A stretch of 64,000 bases of DNA from Globodera rostochiensis (GCA_018350325.1 JAEVLN010000025.1:248001-312000); one strand, 5' to 3'; shown: positions 35,920 to 47,081, numbered from the stretch's first letter. A program made the numbers and translations. The notes: generated from the sequence alone by a model not told the origin.

Positions 35920-36480
35920 TGAATGGGGGGGGGGGGGGGTCAACGGAATATGCAATAAATGAATAACAAAAACAAATATCCCCCCCCCCCCCCCAATTGT
36001 TTATTGGTCATTTCCTTCCCCCCCCTTGACCTAACGGACAAATCACAAAAAAAAACATTTTTGCCAATTCCTCCTTCATTTAACACAACGCTGCCATTTT
36101 AAGGCTATTTCCAAGTACAAGTAACATAACGGGACAATTTTATTAAATCCAATTTGTCCAAAATCGATTTTAGAGATCAAATTCATTAAGCTTACAAATT
36201 AGGCCTAAGCTACCCTGAGCTTAGAGGTTCGTTAGGCTTAGGCTTAGGCCTAAGCTACCCTGAGCTTAGAGGTTCGTTAGGCTTAGGCTTAGGCCTAAGC
36301 TACCCTGAGCTTAGAGGTTCGTTAGGCTTAGGCTTAAGCCACCCTGAGCTAAGAAAACTCCGGTCCGGCACCTGTCGTCAAAATATCCCCCCCCCCCCCC
36401 AAAATATCCCCCCCCCCCACAATTGTTTATTGGTCATTCCCTTTCCCTCATTTGACCTAACGGACAAATCACAAAAAACA
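35920..36480 (-). repeat. dispersed repeat with poly-G/poly-C tracts
   Basis: Contains gaatgaatgaatgggggg, runs of 13-14 G or C, then 'cctaacggacaaatcacaaa' and 'aaggctatttccaagtacaa'. The reverse complement recurs at 43010-43400 and partly at 40940-40985, 50345-50560 and 54840-54900. It sits next to the mini-protein ORF or its upstream region in three places. Confidence 0.6.
36200..36345. repeat. 45-bp repeat x3 containing (TTAGGC)2-3
   Basis: Units start at 36204, 36249 and 36294 (cctaagctaccctgagctt, then agaggttcgttaggcttagg). Each junction holds two or three TTAGGC hexamers, the canonical nematode telomere repeat, followed by inverted ctaagc. Confidence 0.65.
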
Positions 36481-36691
36481 TATTTTGTCAATTGCCCCTC
36501 GGCACATCACCAAATGTAAAAGCGAAATGTTTCTTTGCTTTTCTAATTAATAAGTTATAATCGTGCCAAAAGCCAAGCCGGTGCCAAACTCTCCGGTTTC
36601 TTGTTGTTCGTGCGCTTTGACCTTTTGGTGCATTTATATACGCATATTTAGCGCTTTTTAGGGCAACAATTTTGATTTGAGTTTCAATCAA

Positions 36692-36799
36692 ATGTTATTG
36701 TTTTTCTTTTTTTTGGTTGGGCTTCTGATCATTTTCATATTCTATCGAAAAGAGGAAGTCAATGCGTCGTCTGATGAGAAGACTGGTAGTGAAGATGAT

Positions 36800-36831
<32 letters not shown>

Positions 36832-36856
36832 CGACGATGAAACGGTAGATGTTTAG
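36692..36856 (+). CDS. 54-residue protein: membrane helix plus acidic tail
   Basis: A short single-exon ORF. MLLFFFFLVGLLIIFIFYRK forms an N-terminal hydrophobic segment of about 18 residues ending in positive charges. EEVNASSDEKTGSED follows, and then a run of about 17 Asp/Glu. The basic residues after the helix suggest a signal anchor with the acidic tail in the cytosol. A paralogue at 42912-42780 (minus) shares the sequence but has a 1-bp deletion. The preceding 170 bp (36510-36690) recur at 50160-50340 without the ORF. Repeat-borne location and short length leave real doubt, but conservation of both the helix and acidic tail argues for coding. Confidence 0.45.
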
Positions 36857-37289
36857 TGGCTGGAAGTGTGCAGTCGGGTTTTCGGTAAAAAAACGAACAA
36901 ACCCCCGAAAAAACCTGCCAAGCCTCTAGTGTAAGGGTGTCCGGTGCCGCACCGTACTCCTTTCGGGTCGGTCGGGAATCGTTTTCAGTAATTTGAAAAT
37001 TCAAATCCTGCAACTTTGTTCCCCATGGTAGGTCTCATTTGTCAGGGCTGAGCGATACTTTGGGGTTTTTGGCCTTCGAACTTCAAGTTTCGGCTAAATA
37101 CCTTGAGAGTTTCGTGAAAAATAAACCCCTAAAGGTCGAAATTTTTGGTTATTTTGGATAATTTTTTGCGATTATTATTTTTTTGTTGGGAGGCGTACTA
37201 AATTTTTAAAATGGACTTCCTGCTTCGAGTAGTTAGCCAAGCACTAAATAACACAAGTTCAGGCCGAAATGGTGTTCCAATTTTCTGAG

Positions 37290-39740
37290 TTTTTCGGTGC
37301 TGAGCGATGGCGATCAACGATCAAAGCTGGCATTTTGGAGAATGTGTTGGGTGCTAAAGTGTCACAAGCTAATTGTACCAACCCGCTCTTTGCAGCTGCA
37401 CTAAACGGTCACTTAAAAGCAGTCGAAATTTTGGTAAAATTAAATTTAAAGTTTTCTTTTTGTATAAAATCAGTACTTTTTACAGCTGGAAAACAAAGCG
37501 GAATATCTGCGCGCAACGTTTGAAATGACAAACGGGGGGAAAACGACAAGTGAGTGAGCCCATCGCCGTTCAACGAAATTGACCGAAGCCCCCCAGGGGA
37601 AGTGTTTGCCCTGAAAACCGAAAGACCGAATACAGACCGGGGAAATAATTTTTACCTTAACTGACGTTTGTAACCATTCGAAAGTTATTTAAGCGAAGTC
37701 TTTCACGATAGAAAAGTATCGAAAAAGTTATGACATGGTTTAATCTTGATTTTTATGCTTTTCAGGCCTTTTTCTTTGATATTTGTACAATCTCAAAGCT
37801 TAAGCTTAATAGTAAATTCTATTACGGTTTCAAAGCTTTTAGATGTCTGAAGCAGTTAAATTGAAGCAAGTTTATCCCGGGGGGGGGGGGGGAGCTGTAT
37901 TCAAACTAGGGTTGCCGCCGGGGGGGGGGGGGGGGGGGGGACGGGGAAAACCGGGGATCCCCGTTTTGTCGTCCCCGGTATCCCCGTTCCCCGGTTTGAC
38001 CAGGGATCCCCCCCTTCCCGGCGGCAACCCTAATTCAAACCAGTCACCAGTCTGCTGGGTTCGGTTCGGTAGCCTCCTAAAGGAGGATGTGTACGTAAAT
38101 TCCATTTATGGGTTTTGGATCAGGCGCGTTTTAACGTTCGCGCAATTCCTTTGCTGGTCTAACTTTTGATTTTTTTTCATGCGGAGTGACGTCACTTTGG
38201 ATCGCGACATCTGCAGGGCATTTGGAAGTGGTCCGACGTTTGGTAAAATATAAAATTTGGGCAATTAATTCACTAAAATAATCACTTTGCTGTTGTTTAA
38301 GCTGAAAGTGAAGGGAACGGACCCAAATGAAGGCGCCAAATTGACAATTGACGGGAAAGAGATAAGTGAGTGTAACTTTTGTTAGAATTTCTTCGGGTTG
38401 AGCAATCGAAAAAGTCCCGTAGCCAAGGAGGGGTGGGGGGGGCATTGGTGGCAGATGCCCTCCTCCCGAAAGTTATTGAGAAAACCCCCATAAGGGGGGG
38501 GGGGACTCTTCGTTTTGCAAAACTAATAATTTTTTGGCCAATTTTGCTGACAAATTACACCAAAAAATTTCTCGACGGAGTCTATTGGCGGCACCGCCGC
38601 TCCTTTTCCTCTCTAAAACTCGGGAAGGACACAAAAATCTGACCCCTAAAAATATTCTTTTTCGAGAAAATTTTCTTCTGGGAAAATTCTAATAAAAATG
38701 CAATAAACCACAAAAAATAAAATATACCCTTACGAATCGACTTCTTTTGGCTTCCCCCGCCCCTCACGAAATTTTTCGGCTACGGCCCTGAATCGAAATG
38801 ATCAAATTTTTTGTGTCAATTTTTGATTAAACTTATTTGGCATTGTTTTGCTTGGATTTTATTATGATTACGCGCCACAGATTTTGATTTTTAATGAAAA
38901 TTAAGCCGGCCTGTCGCCACTTTGTATCGTGACATCCGAAAGTATTTGCAATCTTTTGATCGAAAACAACGCGAATGTTAATCATCAAATGGGCAATGGA
39001 CAAACGCCGTTGTTCTGCGCGTGCATTCGCGGAAATTTGGAAATTGGTCAGAGCGTGTTGTTAGAATTAATTATATGGTTGTTTTTGGGGATTCTAATCG
39101 GTTGTTTTCGCGTAGATTGGGTGTTTTGGGGGATTCTGATCGCTTGTTTTCGCGTAGATTGGGTGGTTTTAGGGGATTCTGATCACGATTTGGTGTTTTT
39201 TCACGATTGATGTTTTGGTTAGATTGTGTGTTTTTGGGGGATTCTGATCCCGATTGGGTGTTGACCGATGTCCTAGTTGTCTAGAGAGTACTCAGAAACT
39301 TAACCAAAAAAAAATTCTTTTGTTTCGGGGATTCTTATCGCTTGTTTTCGTGTAGATTTGGATGTTTCGGGGACTCTGATCACGATCGGGTGTTTTGGGG
39401 GATTCTGATCACGATTTGGTATTTTTTCACGATTGGTGTTTTGGTTAGATTGGGTGTTTTTGGGATTCTGATTCCGATTGGGTGTTTTAGGGGACTCTTA
39501 CCACGATTGGGACGGGGATTCGATCATGATTAGGTGGCTCTTCGAAAATTCTTTCTATTTATGGGCTTCATATTATCACAATTTGTTTAGTTAAATGCCT
39601 CTTCGTGAATGGCGCGGACATAAACGCGGTTGACAAATTGGGCCGGACGCCGTTGATGGCCGCTGCATTCCATGGGCGTGCTGGGTTGGTGCGCTATTTG
39701 CTCGAAAAGGGTGCGCGCATTGATTTGGCCACAACCGAAG
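37290..39740 (+). CDS. ankyrin-repeat protein, six exons (ends open)
   Basis: Exons 37290-37433, 37486-37549, 38187-38242, 38302-38365, 38906-39046 and 39591-39740; phases agree throughout. Units: NPLFAAALNGHLKAVEIL, TSLWIATSAGHLEVVRRL, GNGQTPLFCACIRGNLEI and LGRTPLMAAAFHGRAGLVRY. LFVNGADINAVD and LLIENNANVNHQ are typical inter-repeat loops. The exon pattern (helix exon ending in L, then a small exon ending at A-gtgagtg) repeats twice and matches the minus-strand J-domain gene, so they are relatives. At the third exon the expected acceptor before GCGGAGTG reads 'cat' instead of 'cag' (38178-38180); use of the AG at 38185-38186 saves the frame with a one-codon change. The 5' start and any exons after 39740 are not found. 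Confidence 0.65.
37907..38032. mobile_element. 126-bp MITE with perfect 8-bp target duplication
   Basis: Ends TAGGGTTGCCGCCGGG and CCCGGCGGCAACCCTA; flanked by attcaaac on both sides (37899-37906, 38033-38040). The interior includes about 20 consecutive G, then gggatccccg/ggggatcccc inverted motifs. It lies in the second intron of the ankyrin gene. Confidence 0.85.
39085..39530. repeat. intronic degenerate tandem repeat
   Basis: Repeated 'gggattctgatc' and 'gattgggtgttttggg' units of about 35-55 bp inside the last ankyrin intron. No coding role. Confidence 0.6.
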
Positions 39741-39744
39741 GTGT

Positions 39745-40400
39745 TTTTTAATTGAATTTTCTTTTATCCCTAGAAGAAGGTGGTTGTTCTAAGGTTTTAG
39801 AGATCGTATAATTCGAATCTGACTTCAATTGCACATCATTTTGAACCCGAATTCGAACGAATTTCATACTGACAAAACCAAGCAACCGGGGGGATTGAGT
39901 AATTGACGATCGGGATATGGGATCAGAGGGATGGACAGAATTCCGTTGTTTTTTTAACTGTTTTTCCGTTAAAATGCCCTTACAAATTAGCGAAAAGTGG
40001 GATGAGGGCCGTTGAAGCAAAAAATGGCAGCCTTTTACTGTGGATATATTTTATACAATATTTATTGAAATCAACTTTTTTTTTTTTAATTCTTTGGTTG
40101 TTTTTGGGCCTTTTTCCCGTTAAAAAATCTTTCCCCGTTTTTTTAATAAATTTCCGGAAAATCTTTGAGAGTAATTGCCAATAGAATGCCAGATCCAGTT
40201 AAATGAAATTTATGTTCAGTAAATTTGAGGATTTTTTTAGCCGACGCCATTCAAATAAGCACGGTTTCCCCCTTCTCATATCGATTTAAATTTTTTTAAA
40301 TTTTCATTCACTGTCGAATTGTCCACTGTCCGATTGTCCATTTCTGTCGGATTGTCCTCAGTGTCGGATTGTCCACTGTCCACTGTCCAATTGTCCGGAC
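39745..40400. other. no gene seen; AT-rich spacer
   Basis: Low-complexity sequence; 40310-40400 holds tandem 'cactgtccgattgtc' units of about 15 bp. Confidence 0.4.
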
Positions 40401-40408
40401 CCCCATAT

Positions 40409-40518
40409 TAGGGCTGCTCGAGATTCTCGGTTCTCGAGTCGACGGGTTTTTGTGTCTCGGTCTCGAGTCTCGGGGTCATTTCTCGGTCTCGGTAAATTTC
40501 AATTCCCGAGCAGCCCTA
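40409..40518. mobile_element. 110-bp MITE (TAGGGCTGCTCGAG ends)
   Basis: Ends TAGGGCTGCTCGAGA and CCCGAGCAGCCCTA. Flanks ccccatat and ctacatat agree at 6 of 8 bases. The interior is 'tctcggtctcgag'. Related fragments lie at 27880-27985 and 40725-40890. The region 40890-41720 otherwise holds only repeats. Confidence 0.65.
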
Positions 40519-41728
40519 CTACATATTAGTGGTTTAAAGCAGTGACGGCTTATTAGGTATCTTGAATGTCGTCCCTATTTTAAGGCGGCAGGACGGCACA
40601 GAATTTTGCTGATCAATCGGGAAATAGAGAAATTTCAAAAATGTTGCGTGAAGCTGCGCAGAGAACGGCTGAAAGTTGAGCGGCACAATGTCGCATAATA
40701 ACTGAACATCGCACTTGAGGACTTGTCGAAATCTCGTATCGAGAATTTCGGTTAGCCTTTCGGTGGATTGCAAAATTTTTTTATTGTTTCGAGACCGAGA
40801 ATCTCGAAAAAAAGGGTTTTCGGTGGAAAAAAATCTCGGCAAAAAAAATTTAACCGAACTAGGATCGAGATTCTCGTACAACAATTACATTCGTTTTTAC
40901 ATTTTGGTGATGGAATAAATGTTCCAAGTTTCGAGGGGCAATTGACAAATATGTTTTGTGTGATTTGTCCGTTAGGTCAGAGGGGGAAAGGAATGACCAA
41001 GATTCTTGAGGCGTTTATTTTTTGAATCTTCGGGTATTTAGCCTTTAGCCGAAACACGAAGTTTGAAGAGCAAAAAACCCGAGTTACGCGCCCAACCCTG
41101 GGACCACTGTTGTTCAGTTCGCTTCCGGTCTGAATCCCCCCCCCCCTCCACCCCACAGCCAAAACTTCCCGAATCCCCTCAACGTCTTAGGCTAAGCCTA
41201 AGTTTGGTCTAAGTTAAGCTTAGTCTAGCTTAGTTTGCCACGTTTTTTCCACGGTTTAGTATCGAATGGACTTTCTCTCAATTTATAGGATATATTTTAA
41301 AAATTTGTAAACATCCTAAAAAGCTTCAAAAAAATTGCCGCATTTTTAAAATTTTTGGTTGCAATTCCCTTAACAAATTGAGTCAAAAACTCAAAATTTT
41401 CTCGGCGGCCCCTATCCCCCCCAGAAGTAAAGCAGAATTTGCAAAAAAGCATTTATTGAAAATTTCTTAACAAAAATGCAATAAAAAAGGATTCACCCCT
41501 AATAATCATTTTTCCCTCAACTGCCCACCCCCCCCCCCCAAAAAAATTTCAAGTTTAACTCCGATTTGACTTGTCCCCAAGCCCATAATTACTTCCTTTC
41601 TCAACCAAAATTGTTTAAAATGGTGAAAAGTGGTGATAAATATGCTAGTTAATGCTTGTTCGAGCAATTTATATTAAATTAAAGGCTTAAAAAAATTTCC
41701 CACGTTTTTGGGTTTTGCCTATAGAAAC

Positions 41729-42575
41729 TAGAGCCCGGCGGGAACGGGATTCCCGCGGGAAAAGTACGGGAATCCCGGCCCGTTCCCGTCTTTTTCGCCA
41801 GGCGGGATTTTTTACGGGAACGGGAAAAAGACGGGATTCCCGTTCGGGATTCCCGTCCCGTTCTTTTTGAAAACCCCGTTCCCGTTCCCGTTCCCGGAAA
41901 TTTTATTTCAGTATTTTTCCCGTTCCCGTTTATTTTTCTTGGCGAAATGTTTCAAAAATTTAACAATTTTGTACCAATTTTCATCACAAAAATGCTTAAA
42001 TTTCAAAATTTTTTAACGGCGGCGCCTATCGGCACCGCCGAACCCACCCAAAATGTGCTATATTCTGTTGGTTTCTGATTTTCTGAATCAATTAAGATTT
42101 CAAAAGCTTAAAAAAACTTCCGTATTTTTAAGATTTTGGTAGCAAATCTCTTATCAAATTGAGCAAAAAATGCAAAATTTTCTCGGCGGCGCCTATCGGC
42201 ATCGCCGACCCCCCCCCCCACACCTCGAGAAAAGAAATTCTCAAAAATTTGAATTTTGAAAAATTCGCAAATCGGAAAAAATTCGAAAATTTTGAGCAAT
42301 TTTCTTAACAAAAATGTTTTGAAAATTTTCCGACGGCGCCTATCGGCGTTGTCGGACCCTCCAATTGTATATCAGAAATTTATCCCAAAGTGCCCGCCAA
42401 AATAATTTCGAAAAATTCTTAGTTTAAAAATTTTCAAAATTTTTCCCGTTCCCGCGGGATTCCCGTTAAAAATTGAACGGGATTTCTACGGGAACGGGAA
42501 AAAGACGGGATTCCCGTCCCGTTCTTTTTGAAAACCCCGTTCCCGTTCCCGGAAATTTTTTTTTACCGGGCTCTA
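41729..42575. mobile_element. 847-bp hAT-like element with perfect 8-bp duplication
   Basis: Ends TAGAGCCCGG and CCGGGCTCTA, flanked by atagaaac at 41721-41728 and 42576-42583. Subterminal regions at both ends are long runs of 'acgggattcccgt/cccgttcccg'. The AT-rich body contains three GC hairpins (42018, 42187, 42335) and no transposase, so it is non-autonomous. Confidence 0.85.
42018..42039. repeat. GC hairpin motif, representative of ~16 in the window
   Basis: Arms GGCGGCGCC and GGCACCGCC around the loop TATC. Variants occur near 28083, 28207, 31482, 32268, 32350, 32483, 38577, 42187, 42335, 47893, 49010, 53066, 56082 and 63393, always in AT-rich DNA and often beside 'caaaattttctc' or 'tgactcaatttgttaa'. 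Role unknown. Confidence 0.6.
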
Positions 42576-42779
42576 ATAGAAACCCTGCTCAAATCCCCGT
42601 CTTCCTCCCCCGTTTATCATGCCTAAAAACGGAGATCGCCGATTGGTTTGTTTCATTCTGGCTGTTTTGGAATTTTGAAGCCGGACCTGATCGTGTTATT
42701 GAATCACAACACTTCTTGCTAGTTTTGTTCGGGTTTTTTTTGGATTTTTGTATGTTTTTTAACGAAACCCCGACCGCAC

Positions 42780-42912
42780 ACTTCCGGCCGCTTTACCTCT
42801 TCGTCGTCGTCTTTATTATCAGCCTCTCCAGACAAAGACGCATTGACTTCCTTTTTTTGATAGAATATGAAAATGATCAGGAGCCCCAACAAAAAAAGAA
42901 AATCAATAACAT
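42780..42912 (-). pseudogene. frameshifted paralogue of the 54-residue mini-protein
   Basis: Starts MLLIFFF; a base is missing from the hydrophobic stretch relative to 36692, leading to a stop after about 11 codons. The downstream frame still encodes LLIIFIFYQKKEVNASL and an acidic run. The flanks are homologous too. Confidence 0.55.
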
Positions 42913-43004
42913 TTGATTGAAACTCAAATCAAGATTATTGTCTTGAACCCTCTAATGCGCAAATAATTGCACCAAATAAGAACAAATATGCACGAAACGG
43001 TACA

Positions 43005-43990
43005 AATTTCTAGGCTAGGGTGGCTTAGGCCTAAGCCTAACGAAGTTCTAAGCTCAGGGTAGCTTAGGCCTAATTTGTAAGCTTAATGAATTTGAATCTA
43101 AAATTGTAGACAAATTGGATTAATAAAATTGTCCCGTTATGTTACTTGTACTTGGAAATAGCCTTAAAAGATGGCAGCAATGTTAAAGTGATGAAATGTG
43201 AAGGAGGAATTGCCAAAATATGTTTTTGTGATTTGTCCGTTAGGTCAAGGGGGGGGGGGGGGGGAGGGAAGGAAATGACCAATAAATTGGGGGGCGGGGA
43301 TATTTTGACGGATATTTGTTTTTTATTCATTCATTGCCATTCCGTTGACCCCTCCCCCCCCATTCATTCATCCCAATGTTTGTGTCACCCCCTTCACATT
43401 GTCCCCATCAATTTCGGTCATTTATTTTTAGGGGTGCCGGACCGGAGTCCGGCTAGATTTTTCCTGGATCCAGTTTTTATTCGGATAATCCCTCAAATTT
43501 TCAAAAATTGAGAATCCGCCTATTTATTTTGTTTTCTTGTTGTTTTGAGTCGTGCTGACTGCAATTGAATTCTGATTTAGGATTTCTAACGTTTGTTAAA
43601 ATAATAGCTCCAAAATTAAGATTTCTCATACCGGTTTCCGGACATTTTATTGGCGTCCGGCTAATTCGTCCCAATGTTTTTGTGTGCCGGCTGTACTTTC
43701 ACTGGACACGCCTTGCACCCCCTCACTTTTGACCCCCGGGGGCATTCATTGATTTTCTTGTTGTTGTTGGCATTGGCATTCCGCCAACCAAAGACCGAAC
43801 AGGGAAATCGATATTTGGCAAATGTTGGTCACACATAACCCATCGATTTTATCTAATTTAAAAAGAATCATCTTTCCCTTCTGGGGTTGAACAAGAGTCT
43901 TGACCACAAAATTCATTAATTGTTCAAATTCCTCCGATCGCGCCATCTAATGCTTTTTGTAGACATTTCTAAATGTTAATGTTCGACTTA
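43005..43990 (+). repeat. composite dispersed repeat, parallel to 54840-56610
   Basis: 43010-43400 is the inverse of 35900-36360. 43410-43990 matches 54930-55526 plus 56512-56610: 'ggggtgccggaccggagtc', 'ccggacattttattggcgtc', 'ttcaaattcctccgatcgc'. At 43883-43892 it preserves the uninterrupted site that carries a 977-bp insertion in the other copy. Confidence 0.65.
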
Positions 43991-44094
43991 ACGGAAATTT
44001 CCCCCCTTCCCCGGACCCCATCCATTCCCCTAATCACTCCTATCGGATGATCAATTTTATTCCATCCATTCGTCCGTCTCACTGTTTTTATTTC

Positions 44095-44204
44095 TTCCCC
44101 GGGGGGATTATTTCAAATATCAGCTTTTCCTTTCTTCCCCGGAGGGATTATTTCAAATATCAGCTTTTCCTTTCTTCCCGGAGGGATTATTTCAAATATC
44201 AGCA
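44095..44204 (+). repeat. three copies of the 'tttcaaatatcagcttttcc' minisatellite
   Basis: Same unit as the large array at 51105-52275; here directly upstream of the ankyrin-gene start at 44260, so it lies in its promoter or 5' leader. Confidence 0.75.
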
Positions 44205-44259
44205 GATCAAATCCCAATTGACCAAATTCCGACTGATCTTTTCTCTATATTTATTCAAA

Positions 44260-44869
44260 ATGAGCGCATCGTCTTCGCGACCAAACGACCAACCAAAATC
44301 ATCGGAGCGAAAACAGCTCGATGTTGCGCCTGGAACTTCTGTTGAGGCGGCAAATCGTTCAGTTGTATTGAGCGAGACGGAAGTACAGCTTGAGAAGCTG
44401 ACGTTGGACACTGCGCAGAAGAAGAACAGCGATGCGTGTGCCGATGGGGGCGAAGAGGTGCTTCATTTTGCGTATTTTATTCTGTCAGCGGCACATTTCG
44501 ATGCCACAATCGTTAAATTCATGAGAATGTATAAAAGAAATTACACAAATTCAGGTCAAAAAGTTCTTTAAACTTGCCGAACGTGGCGGCGCCGCGGGGA
44601 TGCGAGCAATGCTCAAAGGACCGAATGCCGACGTTTTGTTGAGTGCCAAAGTGAACGGTGTCACTGCGCTTTCCGTTGCTGTCCAAAATGGAAATACGGA
44701 AGTGGTCGAACTTTTGGTGAAAGAAATTAAAATTTGGGGTAATTAAAGAAATCATTTATATTATTTACAGAGAGCGAAAGGCGCAATGGACGAAAAGAAA
44801 AAGAGCCCAGTGTTATTCGGTGGGTCGCTAATAGTTTCAGGAGGGGTGGTTGGGGGAGTCGGCCTAAAA
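44260..44869 (+). CDS. short ankyrin-repeat protein
   Basis: Exons 44260-44457, 44555-44716 and 44771-44869, all phase 0. It starts MSASSSRPNDQPKSSERKQL, a polar leader, then GGEEVKKFFKLAERGG and GMRAMLKGPNADVLLSAK. One clear ankyrin unit follows, VNGVTALSVAVQNGNTEVVE. The third exon ends SPVLFGGSLIVSGGVVGG then VGLK at a gtaagaa donor. It resembles the ankyrin genes at 33.4 and 37.3 kb in exon plan (V/F-K-LA... helix first). The third exon must join something further; the SPRY exon at 45088 is next on the strand but needs a different phase. Start chosen at the first ATG after the upstream minisatellite. Confidence 0.65.
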
Positions 44870-45087
44870 GTAAGAAAAATTCAAACAATTTGGGCGGCAT
44901 TCAAAAGCATTTCTGTAAATGCTATAATTAAAACCGTTTAATTAAGTAATTATCACGCCAGATTATTTCCATCGATCTCAGTTTCTCGATAAAGTACCGA
45001 AATTTCTCAGAATTTTTGAGATGCCCCCCTCCCCCAAATACAATGGCTAATACGTCCCGGGTTTCATGAAATGTAAAAAAGATTCAG

Positions 45088-46404
45088 CGTTGACTCCCCA
45101 AAACCGATGGAATTCCGATTTATGTGACAACATCACTCTGTTTGAGCCCGATCGATTGATTGCCGAAACAAATGGATTGGGTTGGGTTAATATAAAATAA
45201 ATTGATTTAAAATCACTTTAAAGATATCAACACACTTTCATGTGTCTCTGCTGAATTGCCAATTCCAAAAAAGGATTCCGGCATTTTCTATTACGAAGTG
45301 AACATCTTAAAGTTAGAGGAAAACGCGTAAGTCTTTTAGAAAGCCTTTTTTTAACTTTTTAAGTACAAAATATTATTTAGCCAAGTCAGCATTGGACTTA
45401 ATACCACACAACCTGGCGAAGGCTGCTGCGGATACCAAAGCAATGGCATTCTTTTTGGTCGAACGGCTATGCCAAATGGGAGCATCGGGGTTCGAATTTC
45501 CTCTATGTCTACCGAGTTTAAATAGATTTTCCATCCAGACCATTAAACGATACATCATAAATTCAAATTACCTAATTAGAGTTGACGAGCCCAACGGGAA
45601 ATTCCCGGTTTCTTGAAATCCTGGTCCCAGTTTTCCGAATTCGAACGCATTTAGAACTTAAACCCCTAATTCGAACGTGTAAAAATTAACTCTAGTTGTC
45701 AAGGAGATCAGAACTAAATGATCCATGACTTCTTTTAAAGGATTGGAAGGTATCTTTTGCTGAACCTTTTGGTGTCGGCGACGTCGTCGGATGCGGTGTG
45801 GATTTGGCAACTCGCCAACTCATTTACACGAAGAATGGAGTGCTTTTGGGTGAGAAGAAAAATGACAAAATTTTTTGGAGAAGTTTTTATTTGTAAAAAA
45901 CGTGATTTTTGGGTAACTTAATTTGTTTATGTTGGGGGAATACTGTATTTCCTGTAATAGAACCCATGCTCTATTAACTTGGAAGCGATTTTTCAATTGA
46001 CTTTTCTTTTTATGGAAAAATTTAGTTATTCAATAATAAAACTTTCTATTCTGTCATTTTTTGGCAGGAAAAAAGCTCAAAATTGTCAAAAAAAAATTGC
46101 AAATTTGTTCACTTTTTCTGAAAAATATAGGTTGAACAATAGAGCCCCCATGGGCGCTATTACAGGATATACGGTAGGTGCATCTAAAAATTTAATTATC
46201 AGCAATATTTTTTAATTTTCTTTTTATTACGCTTTGTTTATTTGACTGTTTTTTACAGATACTGCCGATTTGTTTGTCTCTTCTGTCCTCGATTTCCTTC
46301 CGATTGTTGGGTTTTGTAATTCCGACGGCAAAATTGAAGCAACCGGCGGCAAAATTGAAGCAAACTTTGGGCCAAACTTTAAATACAAAGGCCCCGGACA
46401 GTGA
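45088..46404 (+). CDS. SPRY-domain protein (5' partial)
   Basis: Exons 45088-45180, 45224-45326, 45381-45489, 45741-45849 and 46259-46404; phases agree throughout. Order of motifs: [88 protein letters not shown], then [17 protein letters not shown] and [19 protein letters not shown]. This is a nearly full SPRY domain of cyst-nematode type. The third exon's donor (atcggg-gttcga) is weak and overlaps a tRNA-like sequence also present in the 26-kb copy, so an old short insertion may have damaged this exon. The 3' flank matches that of the 25-kb minus copy. No coiled-coil or secretory exon is found upstream. Confidence 0.65.
45577..45694. mobile_element. 118-bp insert with TAGAGTTG/AACTCTA ends in SPRY intron
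   Basis: Ends tagagttgacgagc and attaactcta; the interior has 'ttcgaacg' and 'gggaaattccc' inverted motifs. Shared with the larger insert at 25622 in the paralogue. Confidence 0.5.
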
Positions 46405-47060
46405 AAAATGATAAAATTTATTACTTTTTCCTTCTTTGAAGGGATATGACCATGGTTTTATTATTTTTGCACCGATCAAAACATTATTTTCTCTCTTTAT
46501 TCTTTGTTTTTGGATAAATTTTCTTGTCCGCTCATGCGAAGTTTGTCAAAGTTATGACATTTTGAGCAAATTAATGAGAAAATGGGGCACGGGGAAGGAC
46601 TCGCAGAAAATGGAAGTAAAAATGCCGTTTATTTTTAGAATATCTTTTTTATGTGCACTAACACGCGGGGATCCAACTACAAAATGGGTGCGTTCGTTTT
46701 GTGCCATGGGACGGACGGAGTTTTTAATTGAAAAGAGAAAGCATTTTAGGGAAAACGATGGAATTGTTGCGAGGAATTCTGAATCCGATCGAAGCTGGCC
46801 ATAAAGTGGGACTATTAAACATTTAAAAGTATTAAATTTCGAAAATGAGCAAATTTTGTTTAAATTTGTACCAAAGATTCGAACATTTTTCGAAAAAATT
46901 GCTTAAGAAAAATGCAATAAAACCCAAAAATGCACCCCCCAAAAATCGACTTTTTTTGGTACCCCCCCCCAGCAAAATCCTAAATACGACCCTGGGTTGG
47001 GGGGGGGGGGTCAAAAATTTCGGTTTTAGGGATTGTTTTATTTCATGTACATATGTACTT
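46405..47060. other. no gene; 3' flank shared with 25-kb SPRY locus
   Basis: 46405-46560 is the reverse complement of about 24960-25110. After 46830 the typical 'aaaaatgcaataaaa' repeat and poly-C/poly-G runs follow. Confidence 0.45.
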
Positions 47061-47081
47061 CGTTACCCTGATTTAATTAAG

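Noticed and set aside
43746..43946. 66-codon minus ORF beginning MARSEEFEQL
   Set aside because: The paralogous copy near 56560 lacks the ATG and is split by a transposon; it belongs to a dispersed repeat.
45456..45500. tRNA gene (A/B-box match)
   Set aside because: No pairing acceptor stem; also present in the paralogous SPRY locus at 26.0 kb, so at most an old SINE-like piece.
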